DNA of 7,968 nucleotides from Chitinophagales bacterium. GTDB taxonomy: Bacteria; Bacteroidota; Bacteroidia; Chitinophagales; JADIYW01. This document shows, piece after piece, positions 6,424 through 7,968 of the stretch. The stretch's first letter is position 1; each line of letters begins with the position of its first letter. The position numbers and the translations under genes were made by a program. The notes beneath the pieces are model-generated. The model worked only from the letters and a program-made list of their open reading frames with translations, did no database searches and was not told where the DNA came from. The DNA is taken from positions 1 to 7,968 of the forward strand of contig JADLAH010000211.1 in the NCBI GenBank assembly GCA_020848315.1. The letters are read 5' to 3'.

Positions 6424-6471
6424 GAGATAATGAGCGAATGAGATAATTAGCTGATGAGAGAATGGAGTATT
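6424..6471 (+). repeat. Degenerate 8-base-period repeat (AATGAGnn type), plus orientation
   Basis: Six 8-base blocks from 6424 read GAGATAAT, GAGCGAAT, GAGATAAT, TAGCTGAT, GAGAGAAT, GGAGTATT. The consensus, phased differently, is AATGAGnn. The same octamer type occurs on the opposite strand at 6624-6663. Confidence 0.7.
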
Positions 6472-6485
6472 TTACATTCTTTCAA

Positions 6486-6514
6486 CAGATTGCCACGCTG
6501 CAATTGCAATGAAC
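6486..6514. repeat. Decayed ATTGC...GCAAT palindromic element
   Basis: CAGATTGCCACGCTGC is followed by a GCAATGAACG end; ATTGC (6489-6493) and GCAAT (6506-6510) can pair across a 12-base loop. The layout resembles the common bacterial intergenic repeat CATTGCGAGC...GCAATCTG, here eroded. The resemblance is from memory and the copy is degenerate. Confidence 0.35.
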
Positions 6515-6540
6515 GCTTTTTGGGTGGCCTCGTGCAAACG

Positions 6541-6568
6541 GCGGACAGTGGACTGTCGACCGTGGACT
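6541..6568 (+). repeat. 7-base-period GTGGACT repeat
   Basis: Four adjacent 7-base blocks read GCGGACA, GTGGACT, GTCGACC, GTGGACT. The two GTGGACT blocks are identical and 14 bases apart. The unit has much higher GC than the A/T-rich arrays around it. Confidence 0.65.
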
Positions 6569-6572
6569 TTCA

Positions 6573-6607
6573 GAGTAGTAAGTTGCAGGTATTAAGTAGT
6601 TAGATTA
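6573..6607 (+). repeat. Degenerate 7-base-period repeat (TAGTAGT type), copy 2
   Basis: Five 7-base blocks from 6573 read GAGTAGT, AAGTTGC, AGGTATT, AAGTAGT, TAGATTA. The run is a weaker relative of 6382-6416. Confidence 0.5.
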
Positions 6608-6613
6608 CGTCGC
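6589..6613 (+). repeat. 25-base direct repeat, copy 2
   Basis: This copy matches 6398-6422 at 21 of 25 positions and also ends in CGTCGC. Like copy 1 it is followed by an octamer array, but here the octamers are on the opposite strand. Confidence 0.7.
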
Positions 6614-6623
6614 TGCGTAGCAT

Positions 6624-6663
6624 CATTATTTCATTACTACATTGCTACATCAGTACATTCCTA
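6624..6663 (-). repeat. Degenerate 8-base-period repeat (AATGTAGn type), minus orientation
   Basis: On the plus strand the blocks from 6624 read CATTATTT, CATTACTA, CATTGCTA, CATCAGTA, CATTCCTA. On the minus strand this is AATGTAGn-like, close to the AATGAGnn octamers at 6424-6471, so the two arrays form an inverted pair. The last block contains the TAG stop codon of the FG-GAP gene (6661-6663). Confidence 0.7.
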
Positions 6664-7968
6664 CTGTACTACCAGTTTCTTGTAGCCGGTGTGTTTCCCG
6701 TTTTTGATGCGCACGATGTAGACGCCGCTGACGAGTCCGCTGATGCGGAAGTTGACGGTTGTCTGCGGAGTGTAGCTGCCGGAAAATACCTGCGCACCCA
6801 ATGCGTTGTAAATGACAATTTCTGAACTGCTGTTGGCATCCGCCATCACAATATTGATTTGTCCTTTGCCCGGATTCGGATACAGCACAAACACGGCTTC
6901 TTCCGGCGTGATAATCACTGTATCGTCCGGTGCAGGCGGCGGATTCTGGCTGTACAACAGCAGTCCGCCGTTGATGATGCCCACCGTCATTTCCCATTGT
7001 CCGTCGCCGGTGAGGTCGGCCACCGCAGGTGCGGTGCGGAATCCGGTGTATGTATTGATGAGCGGTGCGCTCGTGGTGAAGGTGCCGCTGAGTTTGTCTT
7101 CGATATTGTCATACCACAGCAGTTCGCTCAGGAATGTGCCCAGCACCAGATCATACTTGCCATCCTGATTGAAATCGGCGATGCAAGGCTGTGTCAGCCC
7201 CGGATTAAACGAGGTATAACGGATATGCACTTTGCCCAGCGAGTCGGTCTGGTATTGCAGGCGCACGCTGCCGTTTTCTGTGCCGCTATAGTAGTTGAGG
7301 TTTCCGTTTCTTTCTCCAACTACCAGATCCGCAAAGCCATCGCGGTTCAGGTCTATGATAAATGGCGTCGCGTTATTGCCGACAGCAATGGTCTGTGCAT
7401 CCGAGGTGGCCAGCAAGCCGCGGTACGTGAAAGTGGCAGCATTTCCGGCACTTGCGGTGTTTTCCCAGTGCAATATTCTGCCGTCCGAAATGCCCATCAG
7501 CAAGTCGATATCGCCATCGTTGTCGAGGTCGCCGCAGGCAGGAGAGAGGTCGGCCACATTCAGTTCGCTGATGTTCAGGAAATCGGCGTCTTCCAGTGTG
7601 TATGCCGGTTGTTCTCGGGTGCCGGTGTTTTTGTAGTAGGTCAGTTGATAGCTCGGCGCCTGCACATTGTCTTTGTAACCGCCATTGCCAATCAGCAGGT
7701 CGGGCAGACTGTCGTTGTTGATGTCCGCGAAACACGGAACGGCATTTTCGCCCACATCAATCATTTCATCCAGCAGGAAATTTTTCTGCTGCAAGACCAT
7801 GTCGGGCACATCGCTGCTGGTGTTTTTATACCACCAGATATTGTTTACATTGGCGGAGCCGATGTCGTAGGTGGAAATGAGCAAGTCGGTTTTGCCGTCG
7901 TTGTCCGCATCCAGAAAAACGGGCACGGCAAAGGAACTGGCATCGAAAGAAACGTTCGCAGTCGGATA
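6661..7968 (-). CDS. Secreted FG-GAP/VCBS repeat protein with T9SS type A sorting domain (5' end beyond the window)
   Basis: The 435 visible residues have no start here: the frame runs open through the right edge, and the first residues (NVSFDASSFAVPVF) continue a propeller strand. Six FG-GAP blades carry calcium-binding D-rich loops at visible residues 20-28 (DADNDGKTD), 82-90 (DINNDSLPD), 147-155 (DLDNDGDID), 206-214 (DLNRDGFAD), 265-273 (DFNQDGKYD) and 318-326 (DLTGDGQWE). They are spaced 53-65 residues apart, as expected for an integrin-like beta-propeller. A proline linker (PPPAPDD, about 343-349) leads to a C-terminal domain (about 359-435) with LYPNPGKGQINI, VIYNALGAQV, ISGLVSGVYIVRI and a final KKLVVQ. 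This is the Por/type IX secretion sorting domain, so the protein is exported across the outer membrane and is secreted or cell-surface attached. Binding partner and missing N-terminal domains are unknown. Confidence 0.93.
   Translation of the reverse strand, partial: YPTANVSFDASSFAVPVFLDADNDGKTDLLISTYDIGSANVNNIWWYKNTSSDVPDMVLQQKNFLLDEMIDVGENAVPCFADINNDSLPDLLIGNGGYKDNVQAPSYQLTYYKNTGTREQPAYTLEDADFLNISELNVADLSPACGDLDNDGDIDLLMGISDGRILHWENTASAGNAATFTYRGLLATSDAQTIAVGNNATPFIIDLNRDGFADLVVGERNGNLNYYSGTENGSVRLQYQTDSLGKVHIRYTSFNPGLTQPCIADFNQDGKYDLVLGTFLSELLWYDNIEDKLSGTFTTSAPLINTYTGFRTAPAVADLTGDGQWEMTVGIINGGLLLYSQNPPPAPDDTVIITPEEAVFVLYPNPGKGQINIVMADANSSSEIVIYNALGAQVFSGSYTPQTTVNFRISGLVSGVYIVRIKNGKHTGYKKLVVQ

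Noticed and set aside
6385..6660. A small gene or structured RNA in the spacer
   Set aside because: No open frame with a credible start and codon pattern was found, no tRNA-like fold was seen, and most of the bases are explained by the short-period repeats.
6382..6663. CRISPR array
   Set aside because: Units are 7-8 bases, degenerate and contiguous, with no constant 25-40 base repeats separated by unique spacers, and no cas genes are present.
7924..7926. GTG as the start codon of the FG-GAP protein
   Set aside because: The frame stays open upstream to the window edge and the residues before GTG continue a propeller strand, so this is an internal valine codon.

Overview
The window looks like chromosomal DNA from a member of the Bacteroidota, most likely a Chitinophagaceae- or Sphingobacteriia-type organism. 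The grounds are a secreted FG-GAP protein with a C-terminal Por (type IX) secretion sorting domain, a TonB-dependent receptor with an N-terminal carboxypeptidase-regulatory-like domain, a lipoprotein with a charged CKKD surface-export-like tail, TAnnTTTG promoter elements instead of sigma70 boxes, and almost no Shine-Dalgarno sequences. No mobile element, phage gene, CRISPR array, tRNA or rRNA was recognised.

Layout from left to right. On the minus strand: the N-terminal 274 residues of a secreted M13 (neprilysin/PepO-like) metallopeptidase, cut by the left edge (1-824); a two-domain DUF2061 inner-membrane protein (891-1358); and a two-gene unit of a ZnuD-like TonB-dependent receptor followed 14 bases later by a small lipoprotein (receptor 2038-4359, lipoprotein 1457-2023). 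Next is an MBL-fold/beta-CASP/RMMBL nuclease (4450-5838), also minus. A divergent plus-strand gene for a small all-helical protein of unknown function follows (5917-6384). It converges on a minus-strand FG-GAP/T9SS cargo gene whose 5' end lies beyond the right edge (6661-7968).

The genes form mostly independent units. The receptor/lipoprotein pair is the one clear operon and probably handles uptake of a metal or metal complex at the outer membrane. A near-perfect palindrome upstream of its promoter could be the operator. The receptor and M13 genes have promoter -7 elements so close to the start codon that their mRNAs may be leaderless or nearly so. The DUF2061 gene has an inverted repeat with a CTATAG core between its promoter and start.

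The least conventional part is the 276-base spacer between the two convergent genes (6385-6660). It is almost entirely degenerate short-period repeats. There are runs of 7-base period (TAGTAGT-like and GTGGACT-like), two runs of 8-base period (AATGAGnn-like, one on each strand, so inverted relative to each other), a 25-base direct repeat, and a decayed ATTGC...GCAAT palindrome. The repeat arrays begin and end in the TAG stop codons of the two flanking genes. I see no convincing new defence or biosynthetic system. The repeat mosaic and the receptor/lipoprotein pair deserve most attention.
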